NCBI GenBank assembly: GCA_014529385.2
Contig: CM043960.1
Coordinates: 40,722,781-40,786,780 of the forward strand
DNA length: 64,000 nucleotides
DNA from: Adiantum capillus-veneris
Taxonomy: Eukaryota; Streptophyta; Polypodiopsida; Polypodiales; Pteridaceae
Direction: 5' to 3'
Shown: piece after piece, positions 35,717-46,153 of the stretch
How positions within the stretch are numbered: the stretch's first letter is position 1
How the letters are laid out: the number at the start of each line of letters is the position of its first letter
Made by a program: the position numbers and the translations under genes
Notes under the pieces: model-generated
Told to the model about the DNA's origin: nothing
The model's database searches: none
What the model saw: only the letters and a program-made list of their open reading frames with translations

Positions 35717-38467
35717 ATGTCCTTCAATCCCCCACCACTGCAAGACATTACTAACAAATCAAAACGATATCGATTAAACGATGATTTAGAGCAGGAGTAT
35801 GCAACTGTGCGACTTGGCACATCTAATCCCAATGCTGAAGACCAGCTAATGGAACCATGGATGCAAGGCAATCGACTTATGGGTTGATGGACATATTTAC
35901 CCTTGTGATCCAATGACCAATGCATCACTGCCTTTCCGTAATGTCGCTCAGCTACTGCGATTTATTGGAGATGGGAGAGACGGACTGTTTGGCTACTGCT
36001 GGAGATTACATTCAACTTTTTTCAATGAAAGGGAAGCAAAAAAACATCTCTGTGCTGCCTATTCTTCATTGCAAGAGAAGTACGTGAAAGACATTCAGCA
36101 AGTCAGAGAGGAAGCCAATGAGAAGACGAAGCAGCTTAATGACGAGATGTCAAAGCTTATTACAAAGGCAGAGCATCAAAAAATGGAGTAAGAGCGTCGT
36201 CTAGACAATTATGTTCAACTACAACACACTGCACGTAATATGCACCGGCGAATCGATCATCTCACACACATTCCATTGGGCTATCACATTCGCAAGCGCA
36301 AGAGACATGCGATGTCTATGCTATCTTCAAGCGGTGGATCTCAAAAGAAACGTATACGTCAAAATCGGTAGGAATACAAATGCAAGCTTCTAATTTCGTA
36401 CATTTTTTGTAGGTTGTTGTAATATTATTTCAATGTGTAGGAACTTGGCTCGGACGATGATGGGAATCGAGTCCAATGCTGAAACGATCGGACATACTCT
36501 GCTGCAGCATATCATCAAACCAAAGGAGTTGGTGGAGCTATTGGATGAGCCATCCAATGCTGGCATTGCTAAAATTTTGCGTCATAAGTATTTCAGTGAG
36601 CTGAAGAACATTGTTTCACCTCAGGAGATGATGGAGGTGTGTGACAGCGCCGCAGGAAAAAGTTTCAAGGCCTACGAAGCTTTGTATAGGCTTGTCACAC
36701 TAGGTCACAGAGAAAAAGGTTTGTATAGGTTGCTGCCAACGCCTTACAATGTTAGCGTCGCAAAAGGTGCGCCAATAATGATGTTGCAAGCTTGTTGGTG
36801 GATTTCAATATGTGGAGGATGTCCTGCCACTAGAAGAGAATAAATCTTTTTGTTACAACGAGTTCAATAATGTCTATGTTGACTTGTTGAAGCTCCAGGA
36901 GTCAATGATCAGATTTTATGGGTTGACATAGGAAGAGTGTGATGGAAAAGTTATATTTGTCATGAAGCTTGATGAGTGCCAGATTGTCAAAGGTCAACGG
37001 CTCAAAAGGGTAAGCGTTAAGCTTATAAACAAAGCCTTGGTGGGCATTGATGTTGAGCTAAATGGCAGCGAGAAGGGAACACCTGTTTAGGTGTTTAATT
37101 CGAGAAAAATATTTGGTGGTTGGCAACTTTTTATCTCCCACATGAGACACATGAGTCTCTCAAATGGTATTTTAATCACACCCCAATCATTAACGTCGTT
37201 CGGCAACAACAAGAAGGACAACGATTGCAGGTTTCAGGCCTGCGTACGTTCCAAGTGGAGTGGCATTTGGCAGGAGACTTGAAAACTCTCAAGTGTATGT
37301 TAGGATGCAAGCAAGGTGCAATGACCCTCTTTCCATGCATTTATTGCTGCCACAGTAAAGTCTCATTAGGAACTGAGGGCAAGGGTAAGGGTAAGGGTGG
37401 CAAAGCTACAGTCAACTCTGTGAAAGGTAAGGGTAAGGGTAAGGATAAGGGTGGCAAAGCTGTAGTCAATTCTGTGAAAGGTGTGACCACTACACAAACA
37501 GTGGGTAAAGCACTCCAACAATGGTTTCAAGGTATCCTCAGTTGTAATCAGAGTGTACCCCCTAATCGAGACATGGATGATCCAAATTGGGATTCTATTC
37601 TATCGATTCCTCTGATAAATGTGTATGTGTTTACTCTTCATGTCCATCTACGAATTCTTGACAAATTGATGATGCTCCATATTAATTATGCTTGGAATAT
37701 GGAGCTTGCAGAAAGCAGGGAAGAGTGTATCAGAGAACTTGAATCTATTCTATCAAGCGTTGGCCTTCATGGCGGTGCAGTAGAGCCATCAAAGGATAGG
37801 AAGGCATCTAGAAGTACATAGGATCGTCCTAATAAAATATTTATGGGTGGTAGTAAAGCTAAGCATATGCTTTCAAACTATTCTAACTCCCAAAGTCCCA
37901 ATGAGTTTTAATTGTGGAAAAAGGTGTGTGACATTACCACCTACAGAGGTAATGAAGTAGCCCTAGGAATTAAGCGTGCTTGTGTGTGGCAGTTTGTAGA
38001 TGATATTTTTTGTTTGCTTGAAAAGGCAAATAAAACTTCTGTTGAGATATCCACTTTAAAGTTTGTAATCAATAGTTTCACAACGCAAATGGTGGATGCG
38101 TGGGGGGAGACACACATAACACATTACATGGTGGGTTGAACACTTTGTCTTTGGATTAAAAAAACATCAGTGTTTGAACTAAAGGTTTATATTTTTGCAG
38201 CATATTCTTTTTGCTCATAGCTCATTTTTTCTCGACACATTCGGCTCATTGGGCATCTGGAGTAGCCAAGGAATGGAGCGCTCACATTATCAAGCAAAAG
38301 CAGTGTATTTTGAAAATACAAGGCATGGAGGTGGGAGGAAAAAGAGCAATGCCCTGCACGAAATGTTCAATTGGTTCTACAGAGTTTTAGCGGGAAGAGA
38401 AAGGAAGAAGACTAGAGTGCAAAGAAGCTTGAAATGCAGAATAGAGAAAGTGGTTAGCGTGAGGTGA
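35717..38467 (+). pseudogene. Transposase-like gene of unrecognised superfamily (possible DDE fold)
   Basis: Plus-strand gene starting at ATG 35717. Introns at 36368-36440 (73 bp) and 38131-38200 (70 bp) are GT-AG and join frames exactly. Damage: a frameshift near 35880, TAA at 36189, a shift near 36800, and TAG codons including 37089 and about 37819. Possible catalytic acids in order: D of VMKLDECQIVKGQRL (36971), D of HLAGDLKTL (37276) and E of WSSQGMERSHYQAK (38276). A CxxC pair (CIYC, 37336-37347) sits between the second D and the E, and TRHGGG follows the E. A coiled-coil stretch (EKYVKDIQQVREEANEKTKQ) lies near the N terminus. The order D, D with CxxC, E resembles RNase-H-fold transposases. 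I infer the function and cannot name the superfamily. Introns argue for a DNA transposon. Confidence 0.55.
37381..37482 (+). repeat. Lys/Gly-rich tandem repeat within the transposase-like gene
   Basis: An imperfect repeat of about 54 bp, in frame. Two units each encode a GKGKGK run followed by GGKA(T/V)VNSVKG. It follows the CxxC motif and looks like a recent in-frame expansion or a basic loop. Confidence 0.8.
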
Positions 38468-38729
38468 TCGCAATCATATCATGCTTCTAGTGCAAAAGAT
38501 CGATTTTGACGGTGGTTGGCGACAAGGCGACGAAATGGCAGATGTTGGGTGGAAAATTAATAAATTTATGACACTAACCATTCCCATTTTAAGCTTACAT
38601 TGTAATGCCACGTGATTTGTTGACGCCCCAATCAGTGGTTTCATGTAACAAATTTCGACAATTTTGAAGTTATTTTGGATTTTTAATGGTATTATTGAGT
38701 TTTTAAGTTTTTTTTAAAAAAATTAGTAC

Positions 38730-38737
38730 TATATAAG
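38730..38737 (+). promoter_or_regulatory. TATA box of the H3-like gene
   Basis: TATATAAG lies 71 bp upstream of the ATG at 38808 and 263 bp after the stop of the transposase-like gene. The H3-like frame therefore appears to have its own promoter. Confidence 0.5.
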
Positions 38738-38807
38738 TCAAAACTCACAACTTGAAGTTCATTTCTTGTTCGAGCACAAACGCGCACGCACTCACATCTT
38801 GCACCAC

Positions 38808-39989
38808 ATGGACAATTCACACGAGCAAGCTGGCACTATGCACAATACCACCACAACCACTCACACCGCAAAAAATCTGTAGCCGGAAATCCATGCAGAA
38901 TCCACGGCTTCAAATCCACATCCTCAACCACAAGTGGATAACCCAGTGCCCCAGCTTGCTCCAAACACCCAAGAGCCTCCCCAACCATCAAATCCAGATG
39001 ATCAAAGAAACATGCGACACATATTTGGAGGTCTCGACGATTTAACCCATGTCACTCGCACACCTCTTCCAAATCCCCCACCGATTTCACCTCTTCGCAG
39101 AGCAACACAAGAAACAGAAGAGGAATATCGAGATCCGCTTCAAAATCCACCGCCATCGCCTCCTGCCACAACCAGTGGTGCTCAAGCCACCCCACATACT
39201 ACGCCGCGAAAGTTTCCACCGCGAATCAAAGAAAGAGTAATCAAGGTAATACCATGCGACCCGGTATCTAAAGCAAAAGAGGCCAAGAGGAGGAAAAGAC
39301 AAAGGGAGAGGGAAAAGAAAGAGGCAGCTGAAAAGAAAGCCCTGGCAGTACAAAAAGAGCAGAGAAGACAGAGAGAGCAAGAGGAAAGGCAGAGAGCTAA
39401 GGCCGAGAGAGCTCATTTGGCCAACTTACAAGCAAGAGAAGAGGCAGAGAAGAAGGCGGCAGAAGATAGAGCTCAAGCAACCCAACAAGAAAAGGCTGGG
39501 AGCTCAAAGCCTTCAAAAATCCCTCAGAAAGCCAAGCAATGTGCAAAAACAAAAAGGGACAAGTTGACACCAGAAGAGTAGCAAACCCAAGAGAAGAGGA
39601 GGAAAAAATACAAAGATGATCCTCCTCAATGGCCTAGGCAGGCGGCTCCTCCACCACCACCACCACCAACACAGAAAAAGAGGAGATGGAGGCTAGGCCC
39701 AGTGGCTCTGCGTGAGATAAGGAAATACCAAAAGAGCACTGAGCCAATCATACCCAAAGCGGCCTTCTCTCGGGTGGTGAGAGAGATGATAGATGAATAC
39801 AGTGATTCCGTTACAAGAATACAACGCGCAACTTTACTGGCCTTATAGGATGCCATTGAAGACATTTTGGTGTAGCTTTTTCAAGATGACGTCTCCTGTA
39901 TGGCGCATGCAAAGCGTGTAACTTTAAAAAATACAGATTTAGCCTTAGCACTAAATTTAAGAAATAAAGGATGCCTTCATAAGATGTAG
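38808..39989 (+). pseudogene. Histone H3-fold protein with a long coiled-coil N terminus, four in-frame TAG codons
   Basis: A single frame of 393 codons from ATG 38808 to TAG 39987. There is no indel, but four internal stops occur (38880, 39579, 39846, 39873), all TAG. Codons about 30-150 are Pro-rich. About 160-250 are highly charged KR/E-rich coiled coil (KAKEAKRRKRQREREKK). A Pro run follows, then from codon 292 a histone H3 core: GPVALREIRKYQKSTE (alpha-N), FSRVVREM (alpha-1), LLAL then TAG where H3 has Gln, an LVxLFxDD alpha-2 end where x is the last TAG, HAKRVT (loop 2) and a degenerate alpha-3. Loop 1 is one residue longer than in canonical H3. The usual H3 tail is replaced by about 290 unrelated residues. 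It lies 340 bp downstream of the transposase-like gene on the same strand. It could be an H3 or centromeric-H3 derivative captured by a transposon. Confidence 0.8.
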
Positions 39990-40151
39990 TTTATCCCATG
40001 TACTCTCTCTTCATGAGATTTGTAATCTTTCTCTATAATATCAACTGGCAAATTTCTACCATTTTGAGCAATTGTTCATTTAATTTGTACATTGTTTTTC
40101 ATATGTATTTGAATTGTTGGATATGTTAAATTTAAGTTAACCACCATGGCT
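39990..40151. other. 3' flank of the H3-like gene
   Basis: AT-rich, no coding potential. Possible polyadenylation region for the H3-like transcript. Confidence 0.4.
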
Positions 40152-40585
40152 CCATTTTTGCCGCCGAGGCACACACGTGCACAGAACCTCAAACATGCAG
40201 GCACTGGCTGGCTGGGGGGAGCGTCTTGGAGGTAATTTTGCAAAACGGGGCGACCGGGGGGGGCGTACGATATCAAGAAGGGCATGTGACGCATCGGCGG
40301 TGCCGGGCGGGGTCAGAGGGTGCAATAAAATCCCCTGTGCGCCACGATGCGCAGTGGGCAATTCTTGCCAGAATTGCTCTCTGCACGTCGTGGCGCACAG
40401 GGGCTTTACCCTCTGACCCCGCCCGGCGCCGCCGATGTGTCATATGCCCTTCTTGACCCCGTACGTCCCCCCCCCCCCCCCGTCGCCCTGTTTCACAAAA
40501 TTACCTCCGAGACGCCCCCCCCGGCCGCCCGGTGCCTGCATGTTCGAGCATCTGTGCGCGTGTGTGCCTTGGCGGGCGAAAATGG
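40152..40585. mobile_element. 434-bp foldback element or hairpin, GC-rich
   Basis: The two halves are inverted repeats along almost their full length. The outer ends are CCATTTTTGCCGCCGAGGCA and the complement of CCATTTTCGCCCGCCAAGGC. The innermost stem is GCAATTCT/AGAATTGC with a 4-base loop TGCC at 40366-40369. It includes G and C homopolymer blocks that pair with each other. It is clearly more GC-rich than its AT-rich surroundings. No transposase or clear target duplication. A transcript would fold into a stem of about 215 bp. Confidence 0.85.
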
Positions 40586-40674
40586 AAATTATTGGACAAT
40601 ATGAATAAAAAAACAAGTACTGAATGGTGACAAAAATCATTGACAAAAACATTTATTCTTTATTGATTTGAATA

Positions 40675-41015
40675 TTACATCATGGTCGATTGGTTTTTTC
40701 TACGAATTACATGTTTGGGTAATGGGCGAATGGATGACTTGACGCCAAGGGATTTTACAATTTCCTCTGGGTTTGTCAACCCTTGACCTAGGCTCAAGGC
40801 GCAATGGGAGAGGACCGAGCTTGGGTGTTTGCCTGTAAAGGCATACAATGCTGCCTCTCGGTCCACCAATATACATTTGTGAGCGTTTAAGGTGAGAGAA
40901 TCTTCAGCGAGTATGCCACTTAATGCTTTACACTTTAGCAGCTCTGCAGAACCATTCTTGGAGAAGTCTGTGTGAGCAACTCTAAGAATCGATGGCCCCA
41001 GATGGCTCAAGTAGT
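40675..41015 (-). pseudogene. Family A gene, right copy: distal part of the last exon
   Basis: 112 codons ending TAA/TGA-side at 40675 on the minus strand. They are in frame with the exon start at 46240-46154 once the copia element and one copy of its gtagt duplication are removed. Readable motifs are LGPSILRVAHTDFSKNGSAE, KALSGILAEDSLTLNAHK and YAFTGKHPSSVLSHCALSLG. No membrane segment or known catalytic motif is recognised. The apparent ATG at 41055 comes from the copia LTR and is not the gene's own start. Confidence 0.65.
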
Positions 41016-41242
41016 TGTTACCATATACATGTGGTAGTGATGTGTGTGAACACACTAGGACCGCCGGGGCATTTTTTCCCTCTTTAGGAGGTTTTTTACC
41101 ACGTGCATTGTATATACGCCCATCACTCTAGGGCTATCTATCTTTCCATTGCACACTAAGAAACACACACTCTATTGTGTGCCTTGAGCTTCCTTCGTCT
41201 TCTCCAAGCTGTGTGTGTTTCTCTGCAACCCTAATTCCAACA
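41016..41242 (+). repeat. Copia 5' LTR
   Basis: TGTTACC...TTCCAACA, 227 bp. Confidence 0.95.
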
Positions 41243-41244
41243 AT

Positions 41245-41256
41245 TGGTATCAGAGC
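41245..41256 (+). promoter_or_regulatory. Copia primer binding site
   Basis: TGGTATCAGAGC, complementary to the 3' end of initiator tRNA-Met, two bases after the LTR. Confidence 0.95.
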
Positions 41257-41605
41257 AGGTCACGTCCTCCCGGGCTTAGTCGCCAGCTGCTCTAGCACAC
41301 GCTCGCTCACTTTCTCTGATTTTAGTGAGCTTTGGTGAGCGTTCGCAGGTCGACAATTTTTTTTGGGAAAGCTCATAGAGCTTGGTCTGCTCAGAATTTT
41401 GATTTGGGCTCATTTCGGCCTCCGTTTCCACTACAGGCAGTACTGCACAGGCTATTTCGTCATTTTGTGTAGAATTTCTGTCAGTGCCATTTTCTGCATA
41501 ACAGGTGCCTTATAGTCTACTACGGTTTGTGCTATATAGCACAGGTTGTTCCCACTCCATTTCTCCTATTTTCGAGCAGTTTTCACATCAGGTGCACCAT
41601 TTACC

Positions 41606-44600
41606 ATGGCTGACAACAACAACACAAATGTGTTCAAGATGTTTGCTGCTGAGGACAGGTTGGATGGGGACAACTACCCTATGTGGGCTTATATGATGCA
41701 ACATGTTCTTGTGTCAAAGGGTGTCTCGAACATTGTGCAGGGCATTGATGTATGTCCTGGTTCTGAGGATGTAGGCGATGTTGAGGATGTTGCAGGTCTT
41801 GCTGCAAGGATTGCAGCTGTTAGAGTTGTTTTGCCTACGGCAGAACAAGCTCGTTGGGATGTTAAGGATGCGCAGGCTCATGCATTGATTGCGTTGTCTA
41901 TGAAGCGCACCATTGTTCCTCACATCCGTTCAGCAAAATCTGCAAAACAGGCTTGGGATATTCTAGCAGGTCTTTATGCAAGCCGCAATGAGGCTAAAAT
42001 TTCTTTGCTGCGTAAAGAGCTGGAGTCGAAGATTATGCATGAGGAAGATGATATGGACACTTTCCTTGCTAGTGTCAAGGATATCAATGAGCAACTTATT
42101 TTTGCAGGTGAAGTTATTTCAGATAGTTCCCTTGTGCAGACTGTTCTTGATGCCTTACCAGATTCTTACCAGACTTTTGCTAGTACTTGGAGACTTATGA
42201 CCCAAGGAAATCCAGAAGTTGTCAAGTTTGATGTATTATGCACATTGCTATTGCAAGAGTCACTTTCTAGAAAAAACAGGACTAGACAGAGTGCAGTTGA
42301 ACAAGCTTTTATTGCTTCTCAAAGAAAGGGTGGTAACAGTAATGCAGCCACTTCTTATGGTTCTGCTGCGAGTGGCAAAAATTCTGTTCCTAATGCTTCT
42401 GCTGGCAGTACTTCGTCTGGCAATTCTGGTGATAAGGGCAAAAAGAAGATGCGTTGCCATTATTGTAAAGCCAATGATCACTTGATCAAGTCGTGTCCTA
42501 AGTTGAAGGCCAAAGAGGCTAAGAAGAAAGAGGGTGGTTCCACTGCACATGCTGGTTCCACTACAAATGCAGCCATTGTTGAGTCTTCTGTGAAAGGAGA
42601 CTGTGTTGCTGATGTTGATGCAGAATGGGCTTTTAGCGCAGAGTGCACTTACAATCCTGTTGTCCATGATGCATGCTTGTCAGTTGGTGCTGCAGATTCA
42701 CATGTGTGGTATTTTGACAGTGGTGCTACAAAGCACCTTACCTCACATCGTGAATTGTTTACCTCTCTTGAGTCTGTCCCTCATGGGAATTCAGTCACTT
42801 GTGCCAACAACGCCTCTTATCTAGTTCAGGGAGTTGGAAAGATTGTGCTCACTGCTGCTAATGGCAGTTCCTTCACACTTGTTGATGCACTTTATGTACC
42901 TGGGATCAAGAAGAATCTCTTGTCTGTATCCACACTTGCTAGACTTGGACTTGTAGTCAAATTTGTGGATGACAGATGTACAGTTCATGATCTCAGTTTT
43001 GGTGATGAAATTGTTGCATCTGGGCTTTTGTGCCGTGGGCTGTACAAGCTCACTTTGTATGACAAGTGTGGACAAAATTTTGCAAATGCTGTTGCAGATT
43101 CAAGGGCTATTTCAGATGCAAAACTTTGGCATGCACGTTTTGGTCATCTAAATTTTGCCAATTTGCTGCATTTGCAGAAATCTGACATGGTTGCTTCTTT
43201 GCCACCTCTTGAAGCACCTGTCAAACATGTTTGTGAAGGCTGTATTTTGGGTAAGATGCAGCGTTCTAAGTTTCCAAAGGATGGTTCAGTTCGGGCCACA
43301 TGCAGGTTGCAGCTTGTGCATAGTGATGTTTGTGGGCCCATGCAAACTCCGTCCTTGGGCAATTACTTGTACTTCGTGACTTTCATTGATGATTACTCCA
43401 GGCATGCATGGGTATTTCCGCTTAAAGCGAAGTCCGAAGTTTTTATGTGCTTCAATTTTTTTTTGGCTATGGCTGAAAATGTCTCAAAATGTACTATGGG
43501 CACCCTCCGTTCCGATCGAGGGGGGGAGTATATGTCTCATGAATTTAATGCATTTCTGGCTAGTCGTGGGATAAAACACCAATGTAGAGTGCCTTACACA
43601 CCTCAGCAAAATGGTGTTGCTGAGAGGAAAAGCAGGTCACTGACAGAAATGGCACGATGTATGGTCAAAAGTCAAGCTTTACCGCATTCTTTTTGGCTTG
43701 AGGCCATCATGTGTGCCACTTATGTACTTAACAGGTGTCCTACAAAAGCTTTGCAGTCTATTACTCCATATGAAGCATGGCATGATAGGAACCCTTCTAT
43801 TGAGCACATGCGTGTTTTTGGCTGTTTGGCATATGCTTTGGTGCCACAAGTGCAGCGCAGAAAATTGGATGATAAGGCTGTCAAATGTATTTTTGTTGGT
43901 TATAGTGCTGAAAGCAAAGGTTACAAGTTGTATCATCCGCAAAAAAAACGTATTCTGGTTTCTCGGTATGTAGTGTTTCTGAAAGATTCTGTTCAGCCCT
44001 TGCTGTCATGTACTAGAGACAGTAATGTAAGATCACAGGACATTTATGACACTTTGTTGCCTCTTTTCAGTGGTGGAAATACGAATGTAAGTTCCAATGA
44101 GGCAAATGTACAGCCTATGGGGGTTTCTAAAAATGTTTTAGATCAGCCTATTACTGATGCAGATGTACATGATGTACTTGATGAGGAAAGGGCTGAAAAT
44201 GAGCAGGCTAGAGGTATGCCAAAATGGTTGGTGCACACTTTGCGTGACAGTAAATTGGATGCACCTTTGTCTAGTCATACTCGCCAGGCTCTTGCCATGC
44301 ATCTTATGCATCAGATTGGTATAGATTGGTATGCTTTGGCTGTGTCTAGTTTACATGATGTTGAGGAGCCTCTATCTTTTGATGAACCACAAAATTCAGA
44401 AAATTGGATGGCTGCCATGCAATCAGAATATGATGCACTTATAGAGAATGACACATGGACTTTATGTGATTTGCCTCCTGGAAAAAAGGCCATTGGTACG
44501 AAGTGGGTTTACAAGTTGAAACGCAAACCGGATGGTGAGATCAATCGCCATAAGGCTCGACTTGTTGCAAAGGGTTATGCACAGCAAAAAGGCATAGATT

Positions 44601-45166
44601 ATGAAGAGATTTTTGCTCCCACTTGTCGTATGACTATTGTGCGTTTTCTATGTGCATTGGCAGCTCATTTTGGTTGGGATGTACATCAATCAGACATTGT
44701 TACTGCTTTCTTGAATGGTGACATATTTGAGGAAGTTTATGTAACGCAGCCTCGTGGTTTTGTCATAAAAGGACAAGAGGACAAAGTGTGCAAATGTAAC
44801 AAGGCTTTGTATGGGTTGAAGCAATCTCCTCGTGCTTGGTATGAGAAAGCTGACACTCATTTGTTCAAACAAGGCTTTCGTAACAGTCCAACAGAAAGCA
44901 CATTGTATGTAAAGCGTGAGGGTGATGTACTTCTCATTGTGGTTCTTTCTGTTGATGATTTGCTGATCACTGGACCAAATGAGAGACATATTGCTGAATT
45001 TAAGGCTGATTTGAATGCTATTTTCAAGATGAAAGATTTGGGGCTGTTACATCATTACTTGGGTATACAGTTTAAGCAGTGTGATGGTGGTATTGCCTTG
45101 TTTCAAAAAAGTTACATAGAGACATTGCTATGTAAGTTTGGACTTGAGGATTGCAAACAGGTTTGA
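41606..45166 (+). pseudogene. Copia gag-pol polyprotein, truncated in RT/RNase H
   Basis: ATG 41606 has a good context (ACCATGG). The open frame extends 20 codons further upstream, but MADNNNTNVFKMF is the natural gag start. Order: UBN2-type gag (residues about 1-260), CCHC knuckle CHYCKANDHLIKSC (about 284), aspartic protease WYFDSGATKHLT (D371), GAG-pre-integrase LWHARFGHLNF, integrase core with HSDVCGP, SDRGGEY and YTPQQNGVAERK, then reverse transcriptase (KARLVAKGYAQQKGIDYEE, SDIVTAFLNGD, LYGLKQSPRAWY). The RT box reads LSVDDLL, where the related fragment at 52-53 kb has LYVDDLL: Tyr to Ser at residue 1115. The frame ends at 45166 because of a 22-bp deletion at 45158. As written the protein lacks RNase H. 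Confidence 0.9.
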
Positions 45167-45915
45167 AGTTGAGTCTACATGATGCTGGCAATCCTGTTGA
45201 TGTCACTATTTACCAAACTGCTGTTGGCTGCCTCATTTATGTATGCAACACGAGGACAGATATTTAGTTTGTAGTCTCACAGGTCAACAGATTTATGCAT
45301 AGCCTAGGGTCTAAGAATTGGCCGGTTTTCAAGAGGATTTTCCGCTATCTTAGTGGCACTTTACATCTTGGTTTGTTTTATCCTAAGGGGGGATCATTGC
45401 TGCCAGACTTACATGCTTTTTTGGACTCAAATTGGGCTGGTTGTTTTGACATGCGAGTGTCCACAAGTGGTTTTTGTTTCATGCTTGGCAGTTCATGTAT
45501 ATCATGGTTGCGCAAGAAGCAACCTACTGTGGCCACTTCGAGTTGTGAGGCTGAGTACAGGGCAGTCTTCATAGCTACGGTTGAGTGTGTATGGCCCAGA
45601 TGCCTTATGGCTGATTTGGGTGTTGGATAGGACATTGCCAACACTATCTACACTGACAGTCAGAGCGCATTGGCAGTTGCGAGGAACCCAGTTTTTGATG
45701 CTCGCACAAAGCACATTGAGGTGCATTACCACTATGTCAGGGAGAGGCTCTCCGCAGGAGAGATCAGCTTGGCTTATGTGCCAACACAGGACAACCTTGC
45801 AGACAAGCTTATTTTCGCAAAGCTTTGGGCTTACTCCCCTTTGTGGACTGATCCTGTCCTCAGGGCATGGCACTTCTCTTTACTCATGTGCCAGCTCTTG
45901 TTCACCGCATCACTC
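45167..45915 (+). pseudogene. Copia RNase H remnant
   Basis: The frame resumes after the 22-bp deletion and has two TAG stops relative to the fragment at 52-53 kb, one in place of Gln near 45268 and one near 45628. It keeps VSTSGFCFMLGS, CEAEYRA and TDSQSALAV. The C terminus has a further deletion of about 40 bp near 45806 that removes the FTKAL region. Confidence 0.8.
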
Positions 45916-45926
45916 CAGGGGGGATT

Positions 45927-46153
45927 TGTTACCATATACATGTGGTAGTGATGTGTGTGAACACACTAGGACCGCCAGGGCATTTTTTCCCTCTTTAGGA
46001 GGTTTTTTACCCCGTGCATTGTATATACGCCCATCACTCTAGGGCTATCTATCTTTCCATTGCACACTAAGAAACACACTCTCTATTGTGTGCCTTGAGC
46101 TTCCTTCGTCTTCTCCAAGCTGTGTGTGTTTCTCTGCAACCCTAATTCCAACA
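45927..46153 (+). repeat. Copia 3' LTR
   Basis: 227 bp, preceded by the polypurine tract and followed by gtagt. Confidence 0.95.

Larger units (their letters stand above)
41016..46153 (+). mobile_element. Ty1/copia retrotransposon, both LTRs present, young
   Basis: 5' LTR 41016-41242 and 3' LTR 45927-46153 (227 bp each, about three differences) are flanked by an exact 5-bp duplication gtagt (41011-41015 and 46154-46158). The primer binding site TGGTATCAGAGC (41245-41256) and a polypurine tract (ccaggggggattt, 45916-45926) are in place. Gag and pol share one frame of 1187 codons from 41606, then the frame is lost before RNase H. It inserted into the last exon of the family A gene in opposite orientation. 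It cannot be autonomous as it stands. Confidence 0.95.

Noticed and set aside
37381-37450. GGTAAG repeats as interstitial telomere sequence
   Set aside because: The unit is not the plant telomere motif TTTAGGG, and it keeps coding phase within a gene.
38808-39989. TAG-only stops as evidence for a changed genetic code or suppressor system
   Set aside because: The intact MYB-CC gene ends with TAG, and other elements here also have TAA and TGA. Deamination at CAG explains the bias.
40675-41055. Independent 126-codon gene starting at 41055
   Set aside because: Its first codons are copia LTR sequence. The real frame continues on the far side of the element.
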